From NCBI GenBank assembly GCA_036186865.1, contig AP025062.1, positions 25,235,437 through 25,299,436 of the forward strand: a DNA stretch of 64,000 bases, read 5' to 3'. The notes beneath the pieces were generated by a model. That model had not been told where the DNA came from. It did not search any database and was given only the letters and a program-made list of their open reading frames with translations. The translations under genes and the position numbers were made by a program. This DNA comes from Eustoma russellianum. Lineage: Eukaryota > Streptophyta > Magnoliopsida > Gentianales > Gentianaceae. Below are positions 47,294 to 59,661 of the stretch, one piece after another (the stretch's first letter is position 1; each line of letters begins with the position of its first letter).

Positions 47294-48530
47294 TTAAACG
47301 TTTCTTTTCTTTTGCGAGAGTCTTAGTAAATTTATGTAATTCAAGATACTGACTAAAAAGATCATCATAAGAAGGTTCAGAGTCAGAGTCAGAATCGGTG
47401 ATACCTCATTAGACGCCTTTGAAGCGAAGCAAACTTGAGCGGTCTCCTCTTCGGTCTCAGTTTCAGAGTCTGATGAGTCACTCCATGTGGAGGCCTTTAG
47501 TGCACGTTTCCTTTGTTTAGGATCTGAGACGAGTCTATTTTTGTTCCGCTCCTTGTCAGGGTATTTATTAGTTAGCTTTTCTTTGTTTGGGCAGTCATAT
47601 GATAAGTGTCCGAGTTTGCCGCATTCATAACATTTAATGTCCTTATCATTTGACTTGTTTTTATTTCTCTTAGATGTAGTGCCCTTGTTTTTATTTCTAA
47701 ATGACTTTCTCATGAATCTTCTTAGTCCTTTAGCCAATAGAATTAAATCATCATTATCCGATTCGGAATCACTATCATCTACGTGATCGGAGGGAGGGGA
47801 GACGTATTCATTTGATTTAAAAGCAATTGTCTTACCTTGTTTAGATGATTCCGATTTCCGAATAGTAAGTTTGTTTTCATAAACTTTGAGTGAGCCAATG
47901 AGTTCTTCCATTTTTATTGATTTAGTCTCCTTACTTTCTTCTATAGCAGTCACTTTAGGGTCCCATTCCGAAGGAAGGCTTCGTAGGACTTTCTGTACCT
48001 TTTCCTGCATAGTAAAAGCCTTACCAAGAGACTCAAGAGAGTTATAGATGTTAGTTAAACGAAGATCCATATCTACAATCGACTCATTAGGCAACAATTT
48101 AAAAGACTCAAGAGTAGACATGAGCATATTAATTTTTGACTCTTTTACTTGACTCGTGCCTTCGTGTTTCATTTCTAAAATTCTCCACATTTCTTGTGCA
48201 CTCGAACAATTTGACACATAACTAGACTCAGTTTTACTTAATTCGTTTTTAAAGCAATTGCATAGCCCTAGCATTCATACTAAGTTTCTTTTTATCATCA
48301 CTCGTATATTCTTGTCTAGTTTTAATAACTTCTAAAGTAACTCCGTCTACAGTGGATACATTAGATGGGACATATGGACCATCTTCAATTATTGACCAAA
48401 GATCTATATCTATAGCCATAAGAAAAAGTTTCATCCTAAGTTTCAATTGAATAAAGGACTCACCGTCAAAAAGTAGAGGCCTTTGGCTTGACATACCTTC
48501 TTGTTCGGTTTTGAGATTTGTGGATGCCAT
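47294..48530 (-). pseudogene. SIRE-like gag, frameshifted
   Basis: The start ATG at 48528-48530 opens MASTNLKTEQEGMSS. The N-terminal block has FDGESF and DLWSIIEDGPYVPS. After a frameshift near 48260 the main block carries the retrotransposon gag domain (AQEMWRILEMKHEGTSQVKESK, LRSLPSEWDPKVTAIEES) and a CCHC knuckle, CYECGKLGHLSYDC, near 47595-47640, followed by an acidic Ser/Asp/Glu-rich stretch (DSSDSETETEEE). A second frameshift near 47400 follows. Particle-forming, RNA-binding role by family. Confidence 0.88.
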
Positions 48531-48570
48531 CTCACTGAATCGTTGGATTCCTTGTAGTGAGTATTCCTGC

Positions 48571-48582
48571 GCTCTGATACCA
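48571..48582 (-). other. Primer-binding site (initiator Met-tRNA)
   Basis: On the minus strand, TGGTATCAGAGC lies 2 nt from the 5' LTR boundary at 48585. Confidence 0.9.
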
Positions 48583-48584
48583 CT

Positions 48585-51500
48585 TGTAGGATCTGCAAGG
48601 CACCACTAGAGGGGGGGGGGGTTGAATAGATGGTGCGGAAAGTGTGCTTTTTAAAATTTTTTTAAACTTGAACAATTCAAGTTCTGAAAACAGATTCTGT
48701 TTTCAGGACCTGTTTTAAAATGTTTTTAAAACCAGGTTAGAGGTCTCCAAAAATTATGAAATTTTGAGAGAACATAGCCTCAGATGTTATGAGGGTCCCC
48801 TAAAAATTTCAAATTAAAATTCAACCTTTAACCCCTTCAAAAACCGTTGGCACTCAGATTGTGCAATTCTGCCAGAAATGGTAGATGGTTTTGAAAAATT
48901 AATTCCTATTTGTGTGAATGCCCAAATGATCTGAAAATTTGACCAATAACTCCTCACACACTATATTTAAATAGGTTGAAACAGTTTTTGAAAATTCTTT
49001 TGGGAAGTAGGTCAAACACAACCAAAGTCTCAACCTTTGCAAGTCTGAAAATCAGACTGCACTAGTCTCAGAACTTTTGATGTTTGACTGACCTATACTT
49101 GTCCAAAAGGGTTGAAACTTGTGCCAAATTAACCCTATAACGTTTATGTATGTTTCTGGAAATTTTTATAATTTTTGGAAATCGTTTACTATTTTTACGA
49201 ACGTGACCAAGATGAGTAAACAGTGCAGAAACTGAAAAGTAAATGCTGAAAGTAAATTGCACCGAGATTTTTATACTGGTTCGGTTATAAACAACCTACT
49301 CCAGTCTTCAAGGAACACCTTCCTTGGTTCACACTATTCACACACACAACACACCTTACCACAGGGTTGATAGAGTTACACCTTAACTCTAACCCTTTAC
49401 AAACCTTGTATTGCTAGTACAATTAGCACGAACACCACCACCTTGCTAGAATGAAGATTGATCACACCTTGATCAATCTTTTACAAAGATGAATGAATGG
49501 TGGTTTATATGAAGCCTATTCAAGATTGAAAGATGTAAAGTACAATAGGCTTTTTACAAGAAAAGAGAGAAAGAAAATGTAGAAGAAAAGAAGCTTGGCA
49601 ATTTGATCACTTTAGAATGCAATTCTTGGTGTTGTTTTTGTTTGCTCTTCTCTTCCTTCCTTATAGGAATTCCAGCCGTCCCCCTCTTGCCTTCTCCCCT
49701 CTTGAAAATTTCCTTTTAAGTGCTTGAGAGAGTGTAAGACATCATGGTGACAATGCTTTGCTTACTTGGCATCATTCCATTGGATCATCATTTAGTCTTT
49801 GCTTACTTGGCACCTCTTTATTGGCTCAATGTTGTCAACATGATGACATGGAAAAAATCTGAGATTAACACTTTAAACATGTGCCAATATCAATCATAAA
49901 ATCATACCATAAGTCACAAATTCCATCATAAATTGCAAGACAAGAAATCTCTCCTTTTTCAAAGCATAAAATCGGCCATAAGTAGCTTGCCATGCTGAAT
50001 TTTTCAGCATGTGCATTATGAGAATAAAATTCAGATTATTTACCATTTTTCTTTGAATTTTTATCACAAAAATGAATCAATCATATATGGTAAGTCTTGC
50101 TGTCAATTGATGAATGAACTTGGACACAAAAGGAGGGTAAAATTCGGCCACCACAACCTTCACACATGCTGAAAAATTTCAGCATGTGTGATATGTAAAA
50201 TATCACACTTAATTACCTTATATAATATTCAAATCATTTCCATAACATCTTCAATTAATCCTTTAATAAGAATTGACAAAACATGTTATCTTAGCCATGA
50301 AGAAATCGGCCAAGATGTGTGTAGCATGATGAAATTTTCAGCATGTGACATAAGAGAGGTATATGTTGAATACTTACCTTTTGTAGCTTCTCTCTTTGAT
50401 TCATCAACATTGTATGATTGATCCTTGACCAATCAATATGCCAACAAGGCTCCACATGTGCTCCATCTCAGCTGTAGTAACGTTGGAATGTGTATGTACA
50501 TGTGCTGAAATTTATTTTTGCTAACTTTGTAAAATAGTGCACATTTAATAATACACACATGTAATATTCCAATCAGCCCTTAATTTAATTTTCTAGAACA
50601 CTTTAAGATGTATATTATATGTAAAAAGTGTCTAGATACGTGTCACATGATGTTCAAGAAAAACGTTCCATGTTATGTGCGTAGAAAACCGAATTTTCGA
50701 TATTTATCGATTACCCGATTTTTCTCTAATTTAAATTCCAACTTTTGCACATGATATATATATTATGTTATACATAATATATATAATATATACTTTAAAT
50801 TTCAGCACTTGGCTGATTTAAAGTGGTACCATAAACATGTGACAAAATTAAAATTGAAATCTTCACATTTTGGCATAAATGTGGGGTGATTTGTGTGTGC
50901 CAACATGGAAAGTATGTTTGGCTGATCACACCATGTGTAGCACGAAATTTTCATCAATTTTTGATGTATATGGGCTGGTCATTTATTTATGGCAAGTACG
51001 TGACACGTTGGCGAAGTTTCGGTATTCGCCCGATACGACAAATTTCGGTTTAGAACCTTTTATCGTGTCGTATTTAATTTGTCATCACCATATCTTATAT
51101 CATATGATATAGGACCTGAATATACTCATAAATATGAGTTAAGTATAGTGGTGTGCCGTTAACGTACGTACGTAAAATATATAACGTGTCGGTAGTACGT
51201 TGGAATACATGTGTATGTGCCTTTATTTAAAAAATCTGAAAATATATAGTGTATATATATATAAATGGCGTGTTTAATAAGATGGGGAGGAGGAGAGAAC
51301 TTTCCTTCCTTGGCCTTGTTGCCTTTGTGCCTTTTCCAAATGAATCTTCCTTTAATGAACTACTTAGTTTATTAAACTAAGTACTTCACTTAATGAACTA
51401 CTTTAGTTCATTAATGGTGGCACCTGAAAATAGTATAAACTCAACAAATGTTCGCCATATGATGTAAGCTTTATTGCTTCATGGCTCATTAGTACGGCAA

Positions 51501-51636
51501 CATAATATATAAGCTAAATAAGGCAAGTAATGGCAAGTTATCATGCATACATGTACACTTATGCACGTTTGTATATATATATATATATATTCAACGTTTC
51601 TTATTTTGAAATCACTCAAACCCTCTTATTTCTACA
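48585..51636 (-). repeat. 5' LTR of SIRE-like element
   Basis: 3,052 bp, about 99% identical to 40154-43202 by eye. Differences include a longer G run near 48611, substitutions around 50085-50330, and a longer (AT)n tract near 51573-51588. Confidence 0.94.
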
Positions 51637-52536
51637 ATATGCGCATTACCAAATGGATTGTTGATTTCGAACCCACTGCTGATGTACCGATTGTCCCCAT
51701 ATGGATTGCATTCCCTGGGCTCCCAATTCATTTACATCGTCGTGAAGCACTTTTTGAGATTGTTTGTCCAATAGGTTCGCCCATCAAACTAGATGTTGCT
51801 ACAACGTATGGACTCAGGCCATCTGTTGCTCGAGTCTGTGTTAAGGTCGATGTCTCTCAAGAACGACTGCAAAAAATTTATTTGCAGGCAAAGAATAGAT
51901 TTGTCCTACAATCAGTGATTTATGAGGATCTACCAATGTTTTGTACCTCATGTCGCCGATTAGGACATGCGTCAGGTACATGCCCCACAAAAAATGATTC
52001 ATCTGTGCCACCGCCGCCGCCACCTCCTCTGCCTTGTCTGAAATCTCAGCGGTGGACACCCATCAAGAAGAAAACGGTGGCCGAGCCACCCACAGCTTTT
52101 CCGTCATCTGAGGTGCCAACCCAGGACCATCCTACTGCTACTCTTCCGCCTTCAGAGACTATCACTATACAGGACCAAGACAATGCTCAGCATGTAGATG
52201 TTTTCTGTGATGCTGCGGAACCTCCACTACCAAATGATTCCGCTCAATGTGAATTGGGACACTCTTCGGATACTGAATTGTCTGCTGATGACCCAACTGA
52301 GGATTTACCAAATTCCTAGAAGAAGTTGTTCGACGCATGCAGTTAATCCCTCCATCACCAGATGTGGAGGTCTTGATATCGCGACTGCAAGAACCAGCTG
52401 AGGATGCCAATTTCATACCAGTTGTTCCTCGTCGGAAGCGTCGTGCAAGAAAAGATCTACCCCCTTTGCCGCCATCCATTATACTAACGCGTAGTGCGTC
52501 GCATGTCTTGCAGGAAAGTGACTCCACTCTTTCTCA

Positions 52537-55500
52537 ATGAATACATCAATATGGAATATCAGAGGCATGCGTGCCTCCTTACCTAGGTTGCATCACTTGA
52601 TTAGTGAACATCGTTTGCATTTGCTAGCTCTTATTGAACCCAAGCATGCTCCTTCACATATTGATGGGTTTGGTTTACGTCTTGGTTTTTCCAGTTGTTA
52701 CGCTTCTCAGTCGGAACGTATTTGGTTTTTCTGGCATGATACAGAGTTTCGATTGCTTGCTATGCAGGATCAAGATCAAGTAGTTCATTTTACGCTACTA
52801 TTTCATCCGCTCCAGCTCACATTCGTTTTGTCGGTTGTATATGCAAAACACACGTCATCGTTACGTCGTGCTCTCTGGCGCTCTTTATGTGACTTCGCTA
52901 GGGCATCCACGTTACCCTGGTTAATTGGAGGAGATTTTAATACTTTTCGAGCGCTTGATGATCATAGTGGTCGATCACATCCCCCTCTGGCAGTATTACA
53001 GGACTTTAATGAATGTATAGAGTCTTGTTCTCTTATGGCACCACAATATCAAGGACCCAGATTTACTTGGGTTGATGGCAGGGGTCTAGGCCGAGTTCAT
53101 CGCAAATTGGATTGGTTATTTGTTAACTCTTCTTTTCAAGATGTGTTCGAAGACATGCAACTAACACATCTTTTGCGGGTTTTATCGGACCACACACCCC
53201 TATTATTTGTGTGTCGGCTGAGCTCGGCAGGTGGTCATCGCTCTTTTCGGTTCTTGGACTCATGGTTACTTCATTCAGATTTCCACTCCTATATGCAGAA
53301 TGCTTGGTTGTCATATCCAACTACAGGAGGTATGTATGGCTTCTATTCAAAGTTATTTTCTCTGAAGAGAGACATTCAGCGGTGGAATAAGGAAATATTC
53401 AGAAATATCTTCCACAACCTTATGCACGCGGAATCAAATCTTAATAGTGCTGAGGCTATTTGGGATGCTGACCCAAATGACGTGACACGCGAGGCATATC
53501 ATCTTGCCAAAGCAGAATATCTTCGTGCCTCTACTTATGAACTACATTTCTGGAAGAAAAAAAGCGAGGGTAAAATGGCTCAAAGAAGACGATGCTAACA
53601 CACGATATTTTCACTCTATTGTCAAAGGGCGGCGATCAAACCTCCGAATACAACAAATTCGCACCTCCAATGGTACGCTGTGTACGACACCCATAGACAT
53701 TATGACAGAAGCTGTTTCGTTCTATACAACTTTATTTTCTCGGGAGGCAACACATAATCATTCATCCATTCTTTCACACATCCCTTGTCTGATATCGGAG
53801 GCAGACAATACCATGCTTACGCAGTTACCAATGGAGGCAGAAGTAAATGAGGCAGTGTGGCATTTAGATCCCCAGAGTGCAGCAGGACCAGATGGATTTC
53901 ATGGTAAGTTTTATCGATCGTGTTGGCCAGTTATACATTCTGATGTTGTTAAAGCGGTGCAGGAGTTTTTTCTTGGCGTACCACAACCCTCCATAATGGC
54001 TAGTGCTTTGATTACCTTGATCCCCAAGACACAATCTCCTCAAATATTCAGTGATTTTTGACCTATCTGTCTTACGAACTTTCTGAGTAAAGTTTGTACG
54101 AGGATCATCGCCACACGTTTGGGTAAACTGCTTCCCAAATAATATCTCCGGAACAAACAGGTTTCTTACCTGGGCACAATATTTCCACACAAGTTTTAAT
54201 GGCACGTGAGATGATTCATATGCTTGATAAGGGTGGATCTCAATTATAATTGAAATTGGACATGATGAAGGCTTTTGATCGAGTAAGCTGGGAGTATCTG
54301 GAATTGTTATTACGACAGTTTGTCTTCTCCAATTTCTTCATTCGGATAATCATCAATCATTTACGCGCCACTACATTATCGGTTTTGATTAATGGCCAAC
54401 CTTCGGTGTCTTTCCGGCCGTACAGAGGTGTCAAGCAGGGTGACCCGCTGTCCCCATTGCTCTTTATTCTTTCTTTTGAGGGTTTCAGCAGAGGCTTAAA
54501 ATCATTGGTTGACTCTGGCGCACTACAGCCTTTTTGACTAGGCCGGATTCCATTTGCTATTACCCACTTGGCATACGCGAATGATCTGCTTATTTTTCTG
54601 CATAGTACACAACGCAATTTAAGACGATTTCACTCTTTCTTAACTTTGTATGAAACTGCATCTAGTCAAAAGGTTAATTTTCATAAGAGCAGTTTCATTC
54701 CCTCTACCAACAGCCCAGCACATCAACGCCGATCTTTTGAGACAATATTAGGCATGCGGTGTACTGCTTTACCACTTCGATATCTTGGTTCATATTTACA
54801 CAAGGGTATTAATCGCTCAAGATATTGTACTTCCCTGCTACAACATATTGATGATCGCCTACATGGATGTCACTCCCACCTTCTTTCTTCGGTAGGTCGC
54901 CTGGTGTTACTACGCTCAGTCATTTCAGTGCTTCCTCTTCATATTCTTGTAGCAGGAGGTTTGCCAAAGTCCGTCATCAACATCATCGAAAGGAAGATGG
55001 CATCATTTTTTTGGGGAAATAGGCATTATTGGGTAGCATGGTCCACAATTGCTTCGCCTACTGAAGAAGGAGGCTTGGGCCTCCGGGATCTTAGCATGTT
55101 ACAAAAGGCTTATCACTGTCGAATTTGGTTGTCATATCAGCAACATGACACACTTTGGAGCAAGTATATGCATATTAAATATGGTAGAAGAGGGAATTAT
55201 CGACCTCGACTACCGGATTCGCCGGTTTGGAGACTTATTTGTCGAATCCATGCTACCTGCCTTACTCAGACTGAAGGCTCTGGTTCGCATCTTACATGGA
55301 CACCCACGTCATCTGGAGAATTTTCTTTGAAATCTGCTTATGACATTTGTCATGTCTCAATGCCAACACTGCTCTCTGCTAAATTCATTTGGTTCAAACA
55401 TCATTCCCCACCCACTAAGTTATTATTGTGGCTCCTTTTCCATTATGCTATGCCATTTGAAGACTATATTGGTAGGTACTCTATAGCTCGTCCCACACAA

Positions 55501-56397
55501 TGTCCTTTCTGTAAGCAAGATTCTGCCACGGTGGACCATGTTTTCCTATACTGTAGCAGCATTCGCCCCATTTGGGATTTCTTTGCCTCTGAGTTAAATG
55601 GTATATTCCCCATCTCATTGCATCTTCGTCAATACCTGTTATCTTGGTGGTATCGCTCTACATCGTCGTCTCTATTTGGAATTTTAAAAATCGTTGTTTC
55701 GACAATTGTCATTTCTAATATATGGCGCACCTATGCAACGTTAGTATATGGCGACTCAGCCTCATTTGCTCCGTCCGCAATTCGGGCTTCCATACATTAT
55801 GATATTGAGATGTGGATCAAAACAATACAAGGTTCCAAACTTGCGGCGGGACCAACACTTCATCTTTCATGGATTCCAACAATTCGGTCCCCACGCCTCC
55901 AAGTGGTTTGCTGGCAAACTCCACCTTCCGGTAGACTAAAGTTAAATATTGATGCAGCAGTTGGCAGACACTACGCCTCAGGAGGGGCTATTTTGCATGA
56001 TCACTTAGGTACCTGTGCGGGGACGATTTCTTTTCGACTGCATCCATATACACCTCTTACAGCGGAGATTCAGGTGGCGGTATTTGGTTTGCTATACTTT
56101 CTCCCATTTTATCGTTCCATTATTTTAGAATCAGACTGTGCTCAAATGCTTTCTCGACTGCGGCAGCCACAGTCCGTCTTCGATAACTATCATCTTAGGT
56201 TATTACAGACATCACTTCACCATCATCGTCTGGAATTTGCTCATGTATATAGAGAGGCCAACATGGCGGCTCACTACCTTGCTCAGCATGCAATGATGTT
56301 TCCTCAAACACAGTACTTCTCACGACACAGTCTGCCGTCATTAGTACGTGGTACCATAGCTTTGGACCTCTCATCAGCGAATTTGCGAGTCCCTTGA
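52537..56397 (+). pseudogene. LINE ORF2: endonuclease, RT, RNase H, inactivated
   Basis: ORF2 makes the target nick and the cDNA. The endonuclease spans 52537-53200 (WNIRGM, LIGGDFNTF, RKLDWLFVN, LSDHTPLL). RT follows at about 53580-54620 (SAAGPDGFHGKFYR, MKAFDRVSWEYL, RGVKQGDPLSPLLF), then a connector, a cysteine-rich CPFCKQDSATVDHVFLYC, and RNase H (LNIDAAVG, AEIQVAVF, LESDCAQM). Lesions: frameshift near 53585, TGA at 54059-54061, frameshift near 54138, TAA at 54247-54249, TAG at 54536-54538. The RT catalytic loop reads YANDLLIF, so the first Asp of YADD is lost. The last RNase H acidic residue also appears replaced by His (NMAAHYLAQ). The RNase H tail is the plant L1 acquisition related to archaeal-type enzymes. 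Confidence 0.9.
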
Positions 56398-56952
56398 ATT
56401 ACCGGTTTCCATATGGATTGACATTCCTTCATTTTTCTGTCTGTACCTTAGTGGGTACAGATAGACTCGGTATGATTTGCATTCCCTTGGTCATCTACCT
56501 TTTCTTATGTCTCATATGCCTGATTAACTCAGCATCTTATTTCTCTTGTGCATGGACGGGATCACCACTCATGCTTGCTCACTTCACTGACGTCGATGCT
56601 ATTTTCACCAGGATGAGGACTAAGCATCAAGCACGGAATTTTTCATGGCTTACCTTTTCTCCGCTTCCTCTTTGTTACATTCGGATTGTAATTTCTTTCA
56701 TTTTATACTGTAGCGCATATCAACACTCCAATTATATAAATATGTACGCTTTTCCTTTGCCAAGGTTTTATCCACAAGGGTGGTTTTACTTGGCAAGGTT
56801 TTAATGCGGCATATCATATATGATTTGGATGTTGATAATCATCTACTTCTATTTTCGCCATACTTTCATACTATGTAATAAGGTTTTCCTCCGCCATAAG
56901 TGAGGGCTTATCCTAAAACAAAATATTTATATATATATATATATATTTATAT
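56398..56952 (+). other. LINE 3' UTR and TA-rich tail
   Basis: Non-coding sequence after ORF2 ends with ACAAAATATTTATATATAT. The (TA)n tract at 56927-56952 separates the LINE from the pararetrovirus region. Confidence 0.65.
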
Positions 56953-57049
56953 ACCCACACGAATATGAAAGATATACTCAAAAGAAGCAGAATAGAAAGA
57001 TGCAGATGGATAGACAATATAAACACAAAAATAGATAGACAATATAAAC

Positions 57050-57212
57050 AAAAGATATTAAAAGGGGAGACGGGAATAGGATATGGCGGAACTAATTCCA
57101 GCCAGTAAGAACATAAAGAAAAAGGGAGATGGGAATAGGATTAGGCGGAACTAATTTCAGCCAGTAAGAACATAAAGTAAAAGGGAGAAGGGAATAGGAT
57201 TAGGCGGTGTAT
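57050..57212 (-). repeat. 60-61-bp tandem repeats in pararetrovirus leader-side region
   Basis: Two full copies and one partial copy of a unit containing GGGAATAGGATTAGGCGGAA and CCAGCCAGTAAGAACATAAAG lie in a row. A shorter ATAGACAATATAAACA duplication lies just left (about 57010-57050). Function is unknown. Confidence 0.8.
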
Positions 57213-57462
57213 AACCGTCCATGATATAAGTATATATTTAAAAAATTGAAACACCTTGAAGAACATAAATTTAAAAGAATCAAATCATACCATATATTTC
57301 TTGAAAAGTATTGGAGATACAAATATTGAAGGACTGCTGGGATTCTTGGGAGGAATCTGTGGTTATAGGAGTTCTCTAGGAAGAGGAGTGGACAAAGAGA
57401 TCTAAGATAAGATCTGAGAGGTGTTGGATGTGAGAGAGTTTTCTGTCTGAGGGAGTGAAAAC
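57213..57462 (-). other. Pararetrovirus leader-like non-coding sequence
   Basis: Transcribed from the TATA box at 57491-57498 this would be the 5' leader: a short CT-rich stretch, then AT-rich sequence with no Met-tRNA primer site that I could find. It may be truncated before the primer site or rearranged. Confidence 0.5.
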
Positions 57463-57490
57463 TTGTGTCTCTCTCCGTCTGTTGCCCTCT

Positions 57491-57498
57491 CTTTTATA
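57491..57498 (-). promoter_or_regulatory. Pararetrovirus TATA box (unit 1)
   Basis: TATAAAAG on the minus strand is followed by AGAGGGCAACAGACGGAG. Its place downstream of the last ORF and upstream of leader sequence fits the pararetroviral full-length promoter. Confidence 0.6.
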
Positions 57499-57895
57499 GA
57501 GTTTTTTTTGTATGGGAAAATACAAAAAGTAACTATTACAAATTTTCTTCATCTTCATCTTGTGTCTTCGTCTTGCTATTCCCTGAATATGAATATTACA
57601 TGCTTTTTTCTGAATATTGCGTCGTCTTCTTCGGTCCTGGTGTCTTGATGTCATCGTTATTGCTCAAGATGCTTGAAAGTCTTCATTGATGATATCTGTA
57701 ATCTTCATTTTGTAGATCTTCACTATTTGTTTATGTATCTGATGATATTGTCCTTTTATTGCTGAAACAATGCTGTCATTGGTATTGTTGTCCTTCCTTT
57801 GTGATATTGTCCTTCATTATCAAATATTGTCCTTCATGTGATGAATGTATCATGTATTTGCTGAATGTATATGATGTGATTTGATCCTTTTTTTT

Positions 57896-59217
57896 TCAAA
57901 TTGCTAATAAGTCAATTTCTTCTTCAATCTCAGGAGTATCCGATGCCGTGGAGGATTTTGATGATTGCATATATGGAGCAAAATGCTCTATTATTTGTTC
58001 CATTTCCTCTTGATTTTTAGCGGATGCCAATTGAGCCTGCATCCTTTGCTTCATTATTAAGAAATTTTCATCTCCTGGTCTGAGTAATGGTACAGGAGCC
58101 TTCATTTTGGCATTCCAAAAAGTGATCTGTTCCATTGCCTTGGAGGGACTGAGACTATTTGGTATATTGAATGCCGTCCACCATTTTATATAGAATTCTC
58201 TCTTTATTAGCGGAATCATATTTTGAGTATACTCGGCCCGCCATTGCATAACTCATGGTAGATAGAACTTCATGTGAAATACAAGAAGCTTTGAGAAATA
58301 TTTTTCTTCATCAGTGGGGTTATAATGCTTTGAGAAAATATCAAATGATGTCTTCACTGTATCTTGCCCGCTGAAATATTCTGCACATGATCCAAAATGT
58401 TCCCACCAACTATGGAACCACAACGGGATATGTTTCGTTGTGATCTGTTTTGTGTCAAAATATATTAACCATGTATGGGAACATCTTGAGTTCTGGATAT
58501 AAAAAGTATTGAACCATGCCTGCTGGTAATCCCAATAATTCAAATCGGTTGCAAAGAACGTTGCCGTAGAATATTGTTTGGGGAAACCAATTTTTTCTGT
58601 CAAGGACCCATATTCTTTGATCCACTCATCAGGTGAAATAATATATAATATTCTGAAGCTTGAATAAGCAATTTCATATTGATTTTCTTTTGAAAAACTG
58701 TGTTTTATTTCAACAGATTTAGTCATAAGCAATATAGTTTGATAATAATATGTTGTTTTTGTAGAATCCCATGATTTATAATAAAATTTTTTACCAAAAT
58801 AATTTTGCAAAGCAATCATAGGATCCTTGTGGAAAAAGGAATGTTCTATCGTAGTAATATATTTAAAAAATGATTTTTTAATGAAATTATTTTTCTGTAC
58901 TACTTTCTTATAAGTAGGGAAAGTAGTAGTTTGTATATGACTAGTATTAGGAGAAAATATTTTTTGTGAAACAGGTTTTTTCTCTACTACCGTAGATGTC
59001 TGTTTATGAAAAATATTGAGCTGATATTTCTCGAACCAATCCTGGAATTCTGCACTTTGAGACAAGTTTTCAAGTATTGATAGGGTATTTGAGGTATTTC
59101 GGTTATTTTGGGAAGGAGATATTTCTGACTTTGGACTTATTTGGGTTATAGGGGTAGCTGGTATTGGATGTTGGAGACCGGAAGTTTCTTCTTCCTCGAC
59201 CTTGTCGGCACATGTTT
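57896..59217 (-). pseudogene. Pararetrovirus ORF2 partial copy 1
   Basis: This copy lacks the N-terminal codons and the start codon. It is split by an in-frame TGA (58250-58252) where the full copy has Trp, giving open blocks 58253 to about 59217 and 57896-58249. The two blocks match partial copy 2 at every residue I compared. Compared with the complete copy it shares about eight amino-acid changes with partial copy 2 (for example near the WADK, SWDSTKTT and FNYWDYQ segments). Confidence 0.85.
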
Positions 59218-59252
59218 TGCGGGATTGTGTCTCTCTCCGTCTGTTGCCCTCT

Positions 59253-59260
59253 CTTTTATA
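59253..59260 (-). promoter_or_regulatory. Pararetrovirus TATA box (unit 2)
   Basis: TATAAAAG on the minus strand lies about 30 nt upstream of the unit junction at 59225-59230, so transcription would start at about the junction and run into truncated ORF2. Confidence 0.55.
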
Positions 59261-59661
59261 GAGTTTTTTTTTTAAGTATGGGAAAATACAAAAAGTAACT
59301 ATTACAAATTTTCTTCATCTTCATCTTGTGTCTTCGTCTTGCTATTCCCTGAATATGAATATTACATGCTTTTTTCTGAATATTGCGTCGTCTTCTTCGG
59401 TCCTGGTGTCTTGATGTCATCGTTATTGCTCAAGATGCTTGAAAGTCTTCATTGATGATATCTGTAATCTTCATTTTGTAGATCTTCACTATTTGTTTAT
59501 GTATCTGATGATATTGTCCTTTTATTGCTGAAACAATGCTGTCATTGGTATTGTTGTCCTTCCTTTGTGATATTGTCCTTCATTATCAAATATTGTCCTT
59601 CATGTGATGAATGTATCATGTATTTGCTGAATGTATATGATGTGATTTGATCCTTTTTTTT

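Larger units (their letters stand above)
40154..51636 (-). mobile_element. Ty1/copia SIRE/Maximus-like element
   Basis: An 11.5-kb insertion in LINE ORF1 with target duplication ATATG (40149-40153 and 51637-51641). LTRs of about 3.05 kb begin TGTAGAAATAAG and end CAGATCCTACA on the sense strand. The Met-tRNA primer site is at 48571-48582 and the polypurine tract AAAAGGGGAAGAT is next to 43202. The interior encodes gag and a copia-order pol on the minus strand. Long LTRs, the large gag and the pol motifs fit the SIRE/Maximus lineage. Only about 250 bp separate pol from the 3' LTR, so no env-like frame is present. The LTRs differ by about 1% by eye. Confidence 0.94.
39803..52319 (+). pseudogene. 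LINE ORF1 (DUF4283-like, CCHC), split by transposon
   Basis: The protein would bind LINE RNA. The start ATG at 39803 opens MTTPPSFAAVVAGAESS. A DUF4283-like domain follows (FKYSLVGTFWYGRPPL ... DYLRCFYRRSWHI), interrupted after 40153 by the SIRE-type element and resuming in frame at 51642 (RITKWIVDFEPTADVPIVPI). A CCHC zinc knuckle, CTSCRRLGHASGTC, is at about 51944-51985, then a proline-rich tail to TAG at 52317-52319. One in-frame TAA (40064-40066) lies upstream of the insertion. A further protein-like block (52337-52540, RKRRARKDLPPLPP) is probably the frameshifted C-terminus. Confidence 0.87.
39621..56925 (+). mobile_element. L1-type LINE with RNase H, split by a SIRE-type element
   Basis: A 5' UTR-like GC-richer stretch (39621-39802) precedes ORF1. 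ORF2 (52537-56397) has endonuclease, RT and a C-terminal RNase H. The 3' UTR (56398-56925) contains TTGGCAAGGTTTTAATG-type sequence of the kind seen at plant L1 3' ends. ORF1 is cut in two by the copia insertion 40154-51636; without it the LINE is about 5.8 kb, a normal full length. Exact termini and target duplication are uncertain because both flanks are TA-rich. Confidence 0.9.
57463..59224 (-). repeat. Tandem unit 1: truncated ORF2 plus promoter region
   Basis: About 1.76 kb, almost identical to 59225-60990. The 5' end in the sense direction lies inside ORF2 after about 19 missing codons; the 3' end lies at ACACAA beside the predicted transcription start. Confidence 0.9.

Noticed and set aside
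51543..52319. Host zinc-knuckle gene
   Set aside because: The frame is the 3' part of LINE ORF1; its first codons come from the copia LTR and the true 5' part lies at 39803-40153.
56394..56804. Additional frame after LINE ORF2
   Set aside because: It overlaps the 3' UTR, has no domain features, and contains the 3' UTR motif of plant L1 elements.
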